Assembly (NCBI RefSeq): GCF_012926615.1
Contig: NZ_JABBNU010000009.1
Location: forward strand, 1 to 64,000
Reading direction: 5' to 3'
DNA length: 64,000 nucleotides
Origin: Marinigracilibium pacificum
GTDB taxonomy: Bacteria > Bacteroidota > Bacteroidia > Cytophagales > Cyclobacteriaceae
Every line of letters begins with the position of its first letter. Position 1 is the stretch's first letter. Of this stretch, positions 45,600 through 55,980 are shown piece by piece. The position numbers and the translations under genes are program-made. Under the pieces are notes generated by a model. It did no database searches. It saw only the letters and a program-made list of their open reading frames with translations, and had not been told where the DNA came from.

Positions 45600-47088
45600 A
45601 TCTTATCTCAATATGCCTGAAAGCATCAGGCAGATAATCAACTATATCAGAGGCAATCATAGATATTATCCCCAGATCTTCTGCAGCTTCATCTCCGGCA
45701 AGACCATGTACAAATACAGCTAATATGGCAGCTTTCTTTGGTTCATATCCCTGACCAAGCAATGCTGTTATTATACCGGTCAGGACATCACCACTTCCTC
45801 CAGTAGCCATTCCGGGATTTCCGGTAGAGTTAAAATAAACACTACCATCAGCATCACAAACTGCAGTATGTGCTCCCTTCAAAACAATCACAACCTTATG
45901 GTCAATTGCAAATTGTCTGGCTTTTTCAATACGTTCAAACGAATTTTTTGAATCTCCTGCAAGACGAGAAAACTCTTTAGGGTGTGGCGTTAGAATAGTT
46001 CCTGTTGGTAAATCTTTTAATAAACTTAAATCTGAAGACAAAATATTTAATCCATCCGCATCAATTACAGCTGGAACAGTCAATTGTTTGATCCATTTTC
46101 TAAATGCCAATGCAGTTTGCTCTTCAGTCCCTAATCCCGGACCTATCCCAACAGCATCCAATCCATCAAATGAAACTTCTTCAACATGGTAATCAAGAAA
46201 CGAAGAAACCAAAGCCATAGACTCTGGTACTGCTGTTTGAATAATACTTAGTCCACCTGCAGGCACATAACATGTTAACAACCCTGCACCTGATCTTAGT
46301 GCAGCTTTGGCTGACAAAACTGCAGCCCCCATTTTTCCTTGTGCCCCCCCCACAATCATTATTCGCCCCATGTTTCCTTTATGAGCAAACTTTGAAGGCT
46401 TTTTTAAACAATGTCTGACATCTTCAAGGGTGACCAGGTGATAAAAAGACTTTGAATGATCAATAAATGATTTATTTAATCCTATATCAACATAATGCCA
46501 CTCACCAACATATGTTTCATTTTCTGCCATGAAAAAAGATAGCTTAGGCAACTGAAACGAAACTGTATGAGATGCTTTAACTACATTTTCACTATCTACC
46601 GGTTTATCTGCATATACACCAGAAGGCATATCAACAGAAACCACTAATCCCTCATAATTATTTATTGCTTGAACTATTTCAGCATATTGGCCTTCAATTG
46701 GCCTGTCAAGACCAGAACCAAACAATGCATCAATCAATATCCCTCCTGACTCAAATTCAGGGTTTCCATCCCAAATATGAACATTCAACTTCCCGGCAAT
46801 ACGATCATAGTTTTTATTGAAGTCTTCACTTCCTTTCTCAGATATCAAATATAGACTGACTCTATACCCATGTTCATTAAGCATTCTGGCTATTGCAAGG
46901 CCATCACCGCCGTTATTCCCTTTACCAGTAACAATATGAATATTACTTTTCCCGGGGAACTCTCCCATAAACCATTCGCAAAAAGCTGTAGAAGCTCTTT
47001 CCATTAAATCAATGGAGTTGATAGGCTCATTTTTAATAGTGTATTGGTCGGCCTCTCTGGTTTGTTCAGCTGATAGAATTTTGATCAT
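45598..47088 (-). CDS. nnr: Bifunctional NAD(P)H-hydrate repair enzyme
   Basis: Repairs damaged NAD(P)H. The N-terminal half (about 1-210) is the NAD(P)HX epimerase, with VTGKGNNGGDGLAIARML, IDALFGSGLDRPI and VVSVDMPSGV. The C-terminal half is the ADP-dependent NAD(P)HX dehydratase, a ribokinase-like domain with GRIMIVGGAQGKMGAAVLSAK, VIDADGLN, LTPHPKEFSRL and the ATP site GNPGMATGGSGDVLTG. At 496 residues it is normal for the fused YjeF protein. It follows the TPR histidine kinase gene by 47 bases on the same strand, perhaps in the same transcript. Confidence 0.96.
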   Translation of the reverse strand: MIKILSAEQTREADQYTIKNEPINSIDLMERASTAFCEWFMGEFPGKSNIHIVTGKGNNGGDGLAIARMLNEHGYRVSLYLISEKGSEDFNKNYDRIAGKLNVHIWDGNPEFESGGILIDALFGSGLDRPIEGQYAEIVQAINNYEGLVVSVDMPSGVYADKPVDSENVVKASHTVSFQLPKLSFFMAENETYVGEWHYVDIGLNKSFIDHSKSFYHLVTLEDVRHCLKKPSKFAHKGNMGRIMIVGGAQGKMGAAVLSAKAALRSGAGLLTCYVPAGGLSIIQTAVPESMALVSSFLDYHVEEVSFDGLDAVGIGPGLGTEEQTALAFRKWIKQLTVPAVIDADGLNILSSDLSLLKDLPTGTILTPHPKEFSRLAGDSKNSFERIEKARQFAIDHKVVIVLKGAHTAVCDADGSVYFNSTGNPGMATGGSGDVLTGIITALLGQGYEPKKAAILAVFVHGLAGDEAAEDLGIISMIASDIVDYLPDAFRHIEIR

Positions 47089-47135
47089 GTAGCAGGTGTT
47101 TATAGAAAGTTAATCAAAAAGATCAACCTATAAAA

Positions 47136-49076
47136 CTACCCGTTAGACTGAAAGCGAATAATAAATTTAGTTCCTTTACCCTTTTGACTATCAACCTCAA
47201 CTCTACCATTCATAGATTCAGCTTGTAACTTTACCATGTATAGCCCCATACCTTTCCCCTCTACATTAGATGTAAATCGCTGATAAAGCCCGAATATTTT
47301 TGTGCTTATCAAATCAAGGTCCATCCCGATTGCAGTATCATCAACTGAAATAACAAGCTCACCACCTTCGATATTTACGTTAATATTTACGATAAGCTTT
47401 CGGTTTGAATCTTTATATTTTATAGCATTGCTAATCAAGTTTTGAAAAATACTTTTGAAGTATGCAGGAATCAAATGCCAGTATATTTTCTCTGGGCATG
47501 AAAGATGAATCTCCCCATCTATTTCTTCAAACTGTTTAACAAACGGATCAATAATCTCCTTTAAAGATTCCTTTACATTTATTTCATGATAAGCTTTTCC
47601 TGCACCTTTTCTGATAGAAAGAATCTGATTAAGGTCTTTAACAATCTGATCAAGACTATTTGCTTCAGTTCGAATATGTTTTAGGATAGTTTCCTTTTCT
47701 TCTTCCGATTGGTTATCAAGGATCTGTATAAGACCAATCATTCTTGCAATTGGTGATCTTAAATTATGAGCAGTAATAAAAGCATATTGTTCCAACTGAT
47801 CATTTTGAGTTCGCAACTCATTATTCGCACCGGATAGTGCTCTAGTCCTTGCCTCAACCTTCTCTTCCAGCTGCTTATTCTGACTTTCAATCTTGGTATT
47901 TTGATTGATTATAAGTTGACGTGACTTAACTAGCTTATTGTTGGCTGCTCTCAATTCTTGTCGAATTTTATATGATCGATATAAAATAATCGCCAATATT
48001 AAAGACAACCCAATAAAAACCCAGGTATAAAATGTTTGTCGTCTGGCGGCAGCATCTTTAACTCTTGCCAACTCAAACAACCTTTGATTCTCCTCAGCCT
48101 GATTTGCCAACTCAAACCCCATTTGAAGTGCTTGAATTTCTCGTTCCCTATTAATCCTGGAATTTTCAGTTAACAGATTCACATATAACTTATAATATTC
48201 ATCAGCCTTATCAGATAAACCTTTAACTTCATAAAACTCAGCCAGGAGCTTATAAATTTCTTCTGTGTACGAATTAAGTTTCATCTTCTCTGACTCACCT
48301 GCACTTGAATGTAGCAATACAAACATACTATCAAGTTCTCCTACATTTCGATAGGCTTTTGCAGCTGATAGTTTAATCATAACTTTAGCCAGAATCTCAT
48401 TTGATGAATTCATCTTTTTTCTATAATGAGAATAAAGATTTAGAACATCATCATTTCTTCCTAATTTCAAATAGGCATTCATGAGATAGCTGGCGGTAAA
48501 CAATTCACCTATCTCATTACCAGATTTTATGTTAAAATCATTAGCCTTTAAAATATAATCCAACCCTTTTTCGACCTCACCCAATTCTACATAACAGTCT
48601 CCGATATGACCATATGGCAGAGCTTTCATTCTCTCATTATTATCTTCAATATGATCTAGTGAATTTTGATAATATTCGATTGCTTTGGAATAATACCCAA
48701 GACTTTTATAAACAAGTCCCGAATTGGAATAAGCAGCTCTTTTTACATGATTATTAGTTATGCCATCCAACATCCCCAGCGATTGATGAACTAGCAATAC
48801 AGCTGTTTTATAATTACCTGTTTCTATCGCAGCAACTGCCATATAGCTTTTTACGATAATTTCTTCATCTTTATCTTCTATCTTCTTTAGATAAGTTATT
48901 AAGACCTTACCTAGATTATATGCGCTATCCGGGTCACTATGCAAGTAATCACTAACAAGATCTTTATACATCAAATAATTATCCTCATTAATTTCCAGGT
49001 CATTAGTTTGACTAAAGACATCATTACTGAAAATGCATAGTAAAAAAACAGTAAGATATTTCAGAAGGGTCTTCAA
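47136..49076 (-). CDS. TPR-containing sensor histidine kinase
   Basis: 646 residues. A signal peptide (to about 22) is followed by periplasmic TPR-like helices (about 35-320, e.g. AAYSNSGLVYKSLGYYSKAIEYY). One membrane helix lies at about 349-366. A coiled coil leads to HisKA with His437 in AFITAHNLRSPIARMIGLI. The ATPase N box is FQNLISNAIKYK and the G2 box GKGMGLYMVK. The G1 box reads DDTAIGM, where the first glycine of the usual DxGxG is alanine, a small oddity. There is no receiver domain and no adjacent response regulator. This is a common Bacteroidota two-component sensor layout. Ligand unknown. Confidence 0.92.
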   Translation of the reverse strand: MKTLLKYLTVFLLCIFSNDVFSQTNDLEINEDNYLMYKDLVSDYLHSDPDSAYNLGKVLITYLKKIEDKDEEIIVKSYMAVAAIETGNYKTAVLLVHQSLGMLDGITNNHVKRAAYSNSGLVYKSLGYYSKAIEYYQNSLDHIEDNNERMKALPYGHIGDCYVELGEVEKGLDYILKANDFNIKSGNEIGELFTASYLMNAYLKLGRNDDVLNLYSHYRKKMNSSNEILAKVMIKLSAAKAYRNVGELDSMFVLLHSSAGESEKMKLNSYTEEIYKLLAEFYEVKGLSDKADEYYKLYVNLLTENSRINREREIQALQMGFELANQAEENQRLFELARVKDAAARRQTFYTWVFIGLSLILAIILYRSYKIRQELRAANNKLVKSRQLIINQNTKIESQNKQLEEKVEARTRALSGANNELRTQNDQLEQYAFITAHNLRSPIARMIGLIQILDNQSEEEKETILKHIRTEANSLDQIVKDLNQILSIRKGAGKAYHEINVKESLKEIIDPFVKQFEEIDGEIHLSCPEKIYWHLIPAYFKSIFQNLISNAIKYKDSNRKLIVNINVNIEGGELVISVDDTAIGMDLDLISTKIFGLYQRFTSNVEGKGMGLYMVKLQAESMNGRVEVDSQKGKGTKFIIRFQSNG

Positions 49077-49154
49077 TTGTTACTGGTTGATTATTTTGGT
49101 TATAATTTTTAGATCCACAAAAATCAATAATATGTAATTATTGTGTATTAAGTG

Positions 49155-49162
49155 CAAAGATA
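49155..49162 (-). promoter_or_regulatory. Candidate -7 promoter element of the TPR kinase
   Basis: On the minus strand TATCTTTG matches TAnnTTTG. It lies downstream of the leu operon terminator and about 80 bases before the kinase ATG, where a new promoter is expected. No -33 match was seen. Confidence 0.35.
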
Positions 49163-49184
49163 TCAATAAACATTATTTATATAT

Positions 49185-49217
49185 AAAAAAACCGGGACAG
49201 TTAATACCATCCCGGTT
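49185..49217 (-). terminator. Intrinsic terminator of the leuACDB operon
   Basis: Arms AACCGGGA (49190-49197) and TCCCGGTT (49210-49217) are followed on the minus strand by a T-run. It begins 23 bases past the leuB stop. Confidence 0.9.
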
Positions 49218-49240
49218 GTAATCAAGAATTATAACAAAAC

Positions 49241-50326
49241 TTATATTGTTTCTCTTTGAAGAATAAAATCAGAAATAAAATAACCAACTTCTGTGGTCGA
49301 ATGAGGATTATCAGAAAACAGATCTTCCGTTCCAACTTTCTTATTTAATGAATCATTAACAGCTTCTCTGATTGTATTTGCTTCTTCAATCATATCAAAT
49401 GATGTCTCCAAAAGCATTGCTGCTGATAATATCGTCGCTACAGGGTTTGCAATATCTTTACCTGTAGCCTGTGGATATGATCCATGAACTGGCTCATACA
49501 ATGCAGATTTATCACCTATAGAAGCGCTCGGCAACAATCCCAGTGAACCTCCTATAACTGAGGCCTCGTCTGACAGAATGTCTCCGAACATATTCTCAGT
49601 TAACACAACATCAAACCCTGACGGATTAAGGATTAATTGCATTGCTGCGTTATCAACAAATAAAAATTCCAACTGCACATCTGAATAATCAGATTTATGT
49701 AATTCAGTTACCTCATCTCGCCACAATCTTGAAGTTGCCAATACATTTGCCTTATCTACAAGAGTAACTTTATTTCTTCGCTTCCTTGCAGCTTCAAATG
49801 CCTTTACTGCTATCCTCCTGATTTCTTCTCTGGAATATAAACTTGCGTCAAATGCTTCCTGGTCATTTTCTGAACGCCCACTAGGTTTGCCGAAATATAT
49901 CCCACCTGTAAGCTCTCTGAAAATAACCAGGTCTGTGCCTGATATTCTTTCATGTTTAAGAGGTGAAGACGACAACAATGCTTCATAGGCTGTCACAGGA
50001 CGAATGTTTGCATATAAACCTAATGATTTACGCATCCTTAGCAATCCTTGTTCCGGACGTACCTTTGCATTTGGATTATTATCATATTTCGGATCTCCAA
50101 TGGCTCCGAATAAAATAGCATCAGACTGTGTACATAATTCATGCGTTTTTATCGGATAAGGATCACCCGTTTCATCGATTGCCGCTGCTCCAACAAGACC
50201 ATATTCATATTCAAACTTATGTCCGAATCTTTCACATACTGCATTCATTACCTTAACGGCCTCACGACATACTTCAGGTCCAATTCCATCACCAGGTAAT
50301 ACAGCAATTTTCTTTATATCACTCAT
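49241..50326 (-). CDS. leuB: 3-isopropylmalate dehydrogenase
   Basis: Oxidatively decarboxylates 3-isopropylmalate to 2-oxoisocaproate with NAD. 361 residues. The beta-decarboxylating dehydrogenase pattern is present: [10 protein letters not shown] at the start, [15 protein letters not shown] (substrate arginines), [54 protein letters not shown] (metal Asp and NAD site) and EPVHGS. It is the last gene of leuACDB. The start overlaps the leuD stop by four bases (ATGA). Confidence 0.97.
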   Translation of the reverse strand: MSDIKKIAVLPGDGIGPEVCREAVKVMNAVCERFGHKFEYEYGLVGAAAIDETGDPYPIKTHELCTQSDAILFGAIGDPKYDNNPNAKVRPEQGLLRMRKSLGLYANIRPVTAYEALLSSSPLKHERISGTDLVIFRELTGGIYFGKPSGRSENDQEAFDASLYSREEIRRIAVKAFEAARKRRNKVTLVDKANVLATSRLWRDEVTELHKSDYSDVQLEFLFVDNAAMQLILNPSGFDVVLTENMFGDILSDEASVIGGSLGLLPSASIGDKSALYEPVHGSYPQATGKDIANPVATILSAAMLLETSFDMIEEANTIREAVNDSLNKKVGTEDLFSDNPHSTTEVGYFISDFILQRETI

Positions 50327-50919
50327 GAATATTTAACTCTCTCTTTTTCAAAATTTATTATTTCATTCTTTAGGGTCAGAATATAATCTATATCATCAAA
50401 CCCATTGATAAGGCATTTCTTTTTATAGTCGCTGATCTCAAATTGTTCTTCTGTACCCGTTGATTCTAATTTTACTGTCTGATTTGGCAAATCAACTGTA
50501 ATTAAAACTGACGGATCTTTTTCAATCTCATTAAAGATTTCATTAAGAAATTCAGGCGATACCTGTACAGGTAAAAGACCATTGTTTAATGCATTATTTT
50601 TAAAAATATCTGCAAAGAATGATGAAACTACTACTCTGAAGCCATAATCATAAATAGCCCAGGCAGCGTGCTCCCTACTTGAGCCACTACCAAAATTCTT
50701 ACCGGCAACTAAAACTTCTCCGGTATATGTATCACTATTTAATACGAAATCTGATTTTGGAGACCCATCGCTATTATAACGCCAGTCTCTAAATAAATTT
50801 TCACCAAACCCCTCTCTGGAGGTGGCTTTAAGGAATCGTGCCGGAATAATTTGATCAGTATCGACATTGTCAACCGGCATTGGCACTGCCGTAGAACTGA
50901 TTATTGATATTTTTTGCAT
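50323..50919 (-). CDS. leuD: 3-isopropylmalate dehydratase small subunit
   Basis: The small (swivel) subunit of isopropylmalate isomerase, 198 residues. Signature segments are [34 protein letters not shown] and [13 protein letters not shown]. It pairs with LeuC, encoded just upstream (14-base gap). It overlaps leuB by four bases. Confidence 0.97.
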   Translation of the reverse strand: MQKISIISSTAVPMPVDNVDTDQIIPARFLKATSREGFGENLFRDWRYNSDGSPKSDFVLNSDTYTGEVLVAGKNFGSGSSREHAAWAIYDYGFRVVVSSFFADIFKNNALNNGLLPVQVSPEFLNEIFNEIEKDPSVLITVDLPNQTVKLESTGTEEQFEISDYKKKCLINGFDDIDYILTLKNEIINFEKERVKYS

Positions 50920-50933
50920 GTTAGTTGAGTTAT

Positions 50934-52325
50934 TTATTCTGCAATAGAAATATATCCTTTAATTGCTGTTGCAGCAGCGGTTAATGGGCTTGCCAAAAGC
51001 GTTCTGGCGCCCGGACCTTGTCTGCCTTCAAAATTTCTATTACTGGTTGAAACACAATATTCTCCTTGTGGAATTTTATCTTCATTCATCCCAAGACAGG
51101 CCGAACAACCCGGTTCACGAAGTTCAAACCCTGCTTCAGCAAATATCTTATCTAACCCTTCTTCTATAGCTTGCTTCTCAACTTGCTTTGAGCCTGGAAT
51201 AAATAACGCATTAATATTTTCTGCTTTTTTCTTCCCTTTCACATAATCTGCTACCAAACGAAGATCTTCAATGCGGCTATTTGTACAACTTCCAATAAAC
51301 ACATAATTCACCTTCTTACCAAGTAATTGTTCACCAGACTTCAGCCCCATATACTCCAAAGACTTCTGAAAACTCTTTTTTTCATTAATATCATCTATGG
51401 CATTCTCATCAGGCACAATAGAACTTAATTTCATTCCCATACCAGGGTTAGTTCCATAGGTGATCATTGGCTCGATATCAGCAGCATCAAACACATATTC
51501 AACATCAAATTTCGCATCATCATCTGTTCGCAACTCAGACCAATCGGCTACTGCTTTATCAAAAGCTTCACCTTTTGGAGCAAACTCTCTTCCTTTGATG
51601 TAATCAAAAGTTGTTTGATCAGGAGCAATTATACCTCCACGAGCACCCATTTCAATACTCATGTTACATATTGTCATTCTCGCCTCCATACTCAGACTTT
51701 CAATTGCTGAGCCTGCATATTCCACGAAATAACCGGTTCCTCCTGATGAAGATATTTTACTTATTATATATAGAATTATGTCTTTTGATAGAACACCTTT
51801 CTTTAATTCACCATCAACTTTGATTCTCATTGTTTTTGGCTTCTTCTGCAATAGACATTGAGTAGCAAAAACTTGCTCAACTTCAGAAGTTCCAATCCCA
51901 AAAGCTATCGAACCAAAAGCACCATGCGTACTTGTATGGCTATCACCACAAACCATAGTCATGCCTGGTTGTGTTATCCCTAACTCAGGACCTATCACAT
52001 GAACAATGCCCTGATACCTATGCCCCAAACCATAAAGCTCAATCCCATGTTTTTCACAGTTTTCTGTTAGCTTTTCTACTTGCTTGCGACTTAGCGCTTC
52101 ACGAATAGGTAAATGCTGATCTTTAGTCGGCACATTATGGTCTGCTGTTGCAACTGTATTTTCAGGACGGAATACTTTAAGACCCCTTGCTTCAAGTCCG
52201 GCAAATGCTTGTGGACTTGTCACTTCATGAATAAGGTGTTTGTCAATATATAGTAGATCTGTTGATGGGGAAACCTTGTGCACAACATGACGTTCCCATA
52301 CTTTATCAAAAAGGGTTTTTCCCAT
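50934..52325 (-). CDS. leuC: 3-isopropylmalate dehydratase large subunit
   Basis: The aconitase-family subunit that isomerises 2- to 3-isopropylmalate, 463 residues. The [4Fe-4S] ligands are Cys in FIGSCTNSR and the pair in [45 protein letters not shown] and the early [19 protein letters not shown] are diagnostic. It lies 15 bases after leuA and 14 before leuD, in one operon. Confidence 0.97.
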   Translation of the reverse strand: MGKTLFDKVWERHVVHKVSPSTDLLYIDKHLIHEVTSPQAFAGLEARGLKVFRPENTVATADHNVPTKDQHLPIREALSRKQVEKLTENCEKHGIELYGLGHRYQGIVHVIGPELGITQPGMTMVCGDSHTSTHGAFGSIAFGIGTSEVEQVFATQCLLQKKPKTMRIKVDGELKKGVLSKDIILYIISKISSSGGTGYFVEYAGSAIESLSMEARMTICNMSIEMGARGGIIAPDQTTFDYIKGREFAPKGEAFDKAVADWSELRTDDDAKFDVEYVFDAADIEPMITYGTNPGMGMKLSSIVPDENAIDDINEKKSFQKSLEYMGLKSGEQLLGKKVNYVFIGSCTNSRIEDLRLVADYVKGKKKAENINALFIPGSKQVEKQAIEEGLDKIFAEAGFELREPGCSACLGMNEDKIPQGEYCVSTSNRNFEGRQGPGARTLLASPLTAAATAIKGYISIAE

Positions 52326-52340
52326 TGGTATTAATCTTAT

Positions 52341-53501
52341 TTATTTGGTTATTGTTGTTTCGATTTTTGCTAATACATGAAGATCTTCATCATCGATCTG
52401 CTTTTTCTTGTCTGCCATGTTCAAAAATTCAACATAAAGCACTTCAAGCTCATCTTTTTCGAACAAATATCCAAGTTTTTGAAGTCTATGCTTCAGCGCA
52501 TGACGACCACTTCTAGCTGTCAATACAATGTTAGAATCTCCTGCACCTACATCTGAAGGATCAATAATTTCATAGTTTTCTTTATTCTTCAAAAACCCAT
52601 CCTGGTGAATTCCCGAAGAGTGAGCAAATGCATTAGCCCCGACGATTGCCTTGTTTGGCTGAACAGGCATGTTCATCATTCGGGAAACCATATTACTTAA
52701 AGGGGTAATTAATTTCGGATTTACATTTGTTTCAAAATTCAAATGTGGGTGACTCTTAAGAATCATAACTACTTCCTCAAGAGAAGTATTTCCGGCACGT
52801 TCGCCGATTCCGTTCATTGTAACCTCTACCTGGCGAGCACCATTCTGGATACCTGCGACTGTGTTAGCAGTTGCTAATCCGAGATCATTATGACAGTGAA
52901 CAGAAATTATAGCTTTATGAATATTGGATACATTTTCAAACAGGAATCTGATTTTTTGTCCGAAGACATCCGGAAGGTTATAACCTGTGGTATCAGGAAT
53001 ATTGACAACTGTTGCTCCTGCAGCAATCACTGCTTCTACCATTTGGGCAAGATATTGAAGATTTGCCCTACCTGCATCTTCACAATAAAACTCAACATCC
53101 TCCACAAACTTCTTAGCATACTTAACTGCTGATACACCCTGCTCAAGAACTTTTTCTCTTGAAGATTTAAACTTATGTTCAATATGAATGTCTGAAGCCC
53201 CTATCCCGGTATGAATTCTTGGACGTTTTGCAAACTTCAAAGCCTGTGCAGCAAGATTTATATCCATTACTTTGGCACGAGTCAGAGCACAAACTACCGG
53301 CTCTGTTACCGCCCTTGAAATTTCAACTACCGAGTTAAAATCTCCAGGACTACTTACAGGAAACCCCGCCTCGATGATATCAACTCCCAACTTCTCAAGT
53401 CCTTTAGCGACTTCTACCTTTTCTGCTGTATTTAACTGACAACCCGGGACCTGTTCTCCATCCCTTAAGGTTGTGTCAAAAATTTGAATTTTTTCACTCA
53501 T
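52341..53501 (-). CDS. leuA: 2-isopropylmalate synthase (short form)
   Basis: Condenses acetyl-CoA with 2-oxoisovalerate, the committed step to leucine. 386 residues. The DRE-TIM barrel signature is [14 protein letters not shown] at the start, with a metal HxH in [26 protein letters not shown] and the following [14 protein letters not shown]. The protein ends after about 50 residues beyond HSSGIHQDG and so lacks the C-terminal leucine-binding regulatory domain of enzymes of about 510-570 residues. Short forms are known in the phylum. Feedback inhibition by leucine through that domain is therefore not expected. Citramalate or homocitrate synthase is the alternative, but leuCDB follow directly. 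Confidence 0.94.
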   Translation of the reverse strand: MSEKIQIFDTTLRDGEQVPGCQLNTAEKVEVAKGLEKLGVDIIEAGFPVSSPGDFNSVVEISRAVTEPVVCALTRAKVMDINLAAQALKFAKRPRIHTGIGASDIHIEHKFKSSREKVLEQGVSAVKYAKKFVEDVEFYCEDAGRANLQYLAQMVEAVIAAGATVVNIPDTTGYNLPDVFGQKIRFLFENVSNIHKAIISVHCHNDLGLATANTVAGIQNGARQVEVTMNGIGERAGNTSLEEVVMILKSHPHLNFETNVNPKLITPLSNMVSRMMNMPVQPNKAIVGANAFAHSSGIHQDGFLKNKENYEIIDPSDVGAGDSNIVLTARSGRHALKHRLQKLGYLFEKDELEVLYVEFLNMADKKKQIDDEDLHVLAKIETTITK

Positions 53502-53532
53502 GATTATCCGATTTGCCTAATAATATCACACT

Positions 53533-53733
53533 AAAAAATAAACTGAAACATCGTTTCAATCTCAATTAGGAAACCACAAATAATACAATTTCACCCTCCT
53601 TTGCAAGACACCTGAAAAAATTGAATTTTAGTTATATAAAAGGAGCATAAAATGAAAAAAAACTAAATTTTTGAAATATTTTTGAAATATTTTCACTTAC
53701 AAGCGTTAGCTAGTGAAGCTAACAAACGTAAGT
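53533..53733 (-). other. nuoD-leuA intergenic hairpins
   Basis: Two inverted repeats lie between the nuo and leu units. The first, 53695-53733, starts three bases after the nuoD stop and pairs ACTTAC/GTAAGT and a 7-bp GTTAGCT/AGCTAAC with a 5-base loop and a small internal loop, without a T-run. The second, 53544-53558, has 6-bp TGAAAC/GTTTCA arms with a T-rich tract to 53533 on the minus strand, about 30 bases before leuA. They could end or stabilise the nuo transcript, or the second could be an attenuator. A doubled TTTTTGAAATAT lies between them. Confidence 0.45.
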
Positions 53734-53736
53734 ATT

Positions 53737-54960
53737 CTACCTATCAACTTCACCCAGTACAAAATCTAATGATCCAACAATCGCAATTAAATCAGCTATG
53801 TAAGATCCTTTTGCTATCTCAGGCAAAACCGATAAGTTAGAAAAGCAGCATGAGCGGACTTTACATCTGAAAGGCACATCACTCTTACCATCAGCCCTAA
53901 AATAAAAGCCTAATTCGCCTTTTGGATTTTCAGCTCTGACATATAAATCCTGAGCTTTTGGCCTTATCTTTTTAGGAACCATTTCCCATGGGTCAAAATC
54001 TCTGGTGCGACGGTGATCTTTTTTTAATTTATCAAGACATTGTGTGATGATCTCCAAAGATTGTTTACACTCTTGTAATCTAACCCACATTCTATCCCAA
54101 CAGTCACCTACTGTACCCATTTTCCCTTCTCCTACCGGAATCTCAAAGTCAATTTCAGGGTACACAGAATATCCATCAACCCTTCGAAGGTCATGTTTCA
54201 ATCCTGAAGCTCTTAAAAGTGGACCAGTAACACCATAATTTATTGCCGTATCGATAGACATCACACCTACTTTGGCGGTACGTTCAATAAATATCTTATT
54301 ATTGATAATCAGGTTTTCAAGTTCAGTCAGTTTAGGCTTTAAATATCCTACCAACTCGAAACACCGTTCTTCAAAACCTAAAGGTAAATCGTAGTAAACT
54401 CCACCTATCCACTGGTAATTATATAGCAACCTGGCGCCACTAAGCCATTCAAACATTCTTAGAATAATCTCTCTATCTCTCATCAACCAGAAAAACGCCG
54501 TCATAGCTCCTATATCCATGCCATAGGTCCCCATAGCCACAAAGTGACTAGCTAGCCGGTTTAACTCTGCAGTCAATACTCTAATGTATTCAATGCGTTT
54601 AGGTAGTTGCCCTTCTAACCCAAGCATTTTTTCAACTCCCATAACATAAGCATGCTCATTATTCATCGCTGCTACATAATCGAGCCTGTCTACGTATGGA
54701 ATAATCTGATTATAAGCTAATGCTTCAGCATGCTTCTCAAAACAACGATGCAAAAAACCTAAGTGAGGAACCACATCTTTGACTATCTCACCATCTGTTA
54801 AAACTTCTAGACGAAGTACACCATGGGTACTCGGGTGATGAGGCCCAATATTAATAATCATCTCCTCTCTCCTAAGGTCTTCTTCCTTGTATTTACCCGG
54901 AGATGATTTTCTTAAGTTTTCAGGATCAAATTTATACTGCAGGGTTTTCTCTGTCATCAT
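53737..54960 (-). CDS. nuoD: NADH-quinone oxidoreductase subunit D
   Basis: The 49-kDa peripheral-arm subunit that lines the quinone site of complex I. 407 residues. Family segments are INIGPHHPSTHGVLRLEVLTDGE, GFLHRCFEKHAE, YVDRLDYVAAMNNEHAY, RASGLKHDLRRVDGYSVY and the ending ADLIAIVGSLDFVLGEVDR. The start extends 29 bases into the end of nuoC, so translation is coupled. It is the last gene of the local cluster: nuoE to nuoN do not follow, and leuA is next. Confidence 0.97.
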   Translation of the reverse strand: MMTEKTLQYKFDPENLRKSSPGKYKEEDLRREEMIINIGPHHPSTHGVLRLEVLTDGEIVKDVVPHLGFLHRCFEKHAEALAYNQIIPYVDRLDYVAAMNNEHAYVMGVEKMLGLEGQLPKRIEYIRVLTAELNRLASHFVAMGTYGMDIGAMTAFFWLMRDREIILRMFEWLSGARLLYNYQWIGGVYYDLPLGFEERCFELVGYLKPKLTELENLIINNKIFIERTAKVGVMSIDTAINYGVTGPLLRASGLKHDLRRVDGYSVYPEIDFEIPVGEGKMGTVGDCWDRMWVRLQECKQSLEIITQCLDKLKKDHRRTRDFDPWEMVPKKIRPKAQDLYVRAENPKGELGFYFRADGKSDVPFRCKVRSCCFSNLSVLPEIAKGSYIADLIAIVGSLDFVLGEVDR

Positions 54961-55456
54961 AAGGCACTTTTACACCATGATAGGTTTCCAAATTTTGATA
55001 ATCTTTTCTCAGCGGGTGACCTTCCCAGTCTTCAGGCATAAGTATTCTTCTAAGATCCTCATGGTCATTAAAATGTATTCCATATAGGTCAAATACTTCT
55101 CTTTCATGCCAGTCTGCTGTTTTCCAGATCTTTGACACAGAGCTTAATGAAGGCATTGACTCACCTTCTGAATTACGCTTGAGTACAGCCTTTAACATCA
55201 ATTGCCTCCCAAATGGAATAGAGTATAAGTTATAAATAACCTCCATTGTGCCAGCATCCGGGCCGTTATCAATACCTGTCAGGCAAGACAATGAATCAAA
55301 ATACAATTCCGAATTTATATAACACTCACGACAAACATCAAAAATATGATCCTTGTGAATAACTAAACCCTCGGGAGTAGAATTTTCTACCTTTTCAAGA
55401 ATTACCTCCTCACCGAATTTATTCAGTAGCAATAAATATATCTGATGAAAGTCCAT
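54932..55456 (-). CDS. nuoC: NADH-quinone oxidoreductase subunit C
   Basis: The 30-kDa subunit of the complex I peripheral arm, 174 residues. The conserved region is ADWHEREVFDLYGIHFNDHEDLRRILMPEDWEGHPLRKDY. The first base of the ATG overlaps the nuoB stop. It is encoded separately from nuoD, unlike the fused NuoCD of Escherichia coli. Confidence 0.97.
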   Translation of the reverse strand: MDFHQIYLLLLNKFGEEVILEKVENSTPEGLVIHKDHIFDVCRECYINSELYFDSLSCLTGIDNGPDAGTMEVIYNLYSIPFGRQLMLKAVLKRNSEGESMPSLSSVSKIWKTADWHEREVFDLYGIHFNDHEDLRRILMPEDWEGHPLRKDYQNLETYHGVKVPYDDRENPAV

Positions 55457-55980
55457 TAAACAGCTTTTTCTTTTTTCAACAACTTATGAATTTTCTTTGG
55501 GGCAAGAATACTTTCCGTCCTTATCTTCTCCTGAAGTTTTATAAATCCTCCGATTAACGCTTCCGGTCTAGGTGGACAACCTGGAACATACACATCTACA
55601 GGAATAACTCTATCAACTCCTTTAACCACATGATAACCATGCTCCCAATATGGACCCCCACAATTTGCACAAGACCCCATCGAAATCACATATCTAGGCT
55701 CTGGCATTTGTTCATAAAGCCTCCTAACCCTGTCAGCCATTTTAAAAGTTACCGTCCCTGCAACAATCATAACATCAGACTGGCGCGGAGATGCTCTCGG
55801 AACGATACCCAGTCTATCAAGATCATAAGGAGTAGCTCCGGCAGACATAAATTCTATGGCGCAACAAGCCAGCCCAAAACTCATAGGCCACATACTAGAC
55901 AACCTTGCCCAGTTTATCAGGTCATCAAGCTTAGCAATGATAACCCCACCTTGTCCATAACCATCATTTTTTGTTGCCAT
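55456..55980 (-). CDS. nuoB: NADH-quinone oxidoreductase subunit B
   Basis: Carries the terminal [4Fe-4S] cluster N2 of complex I. 174 residues. The ligands are the Cys pair in [10 protein letters not shown], Cys in [10 protein letters not shown], and Cys in [12 protein letters not shown]. Its start overlaps the nuoA end by 17 bases. Confidence 0.97.
   Translation of the reverse strand: MATKNDGYGQGGVIIAKLDDLINWARLSSMWPMSFGLACCAIEFMSAGATPYDLDRLGIVPRASPRQSDVMIVAGTVTFKMADRVRRLYEQMPEPRYVISMGSCANCGGPYWEHGYHVVKGVDRVIPVDVYVPGCPPRPEALIGGFIKLQEKIRTESILAPKKIHKLLKKEKAV

Noticed and set aside
53652-53666. Tiny ATG-AAA-AAA-AAC-TAA frame after an AGGAG-like sequence
   Set aside because: Four codons on the opposite strand of the leu leader. 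It is chance in A-rich DNA and no leader peptide with Leu codons was found.
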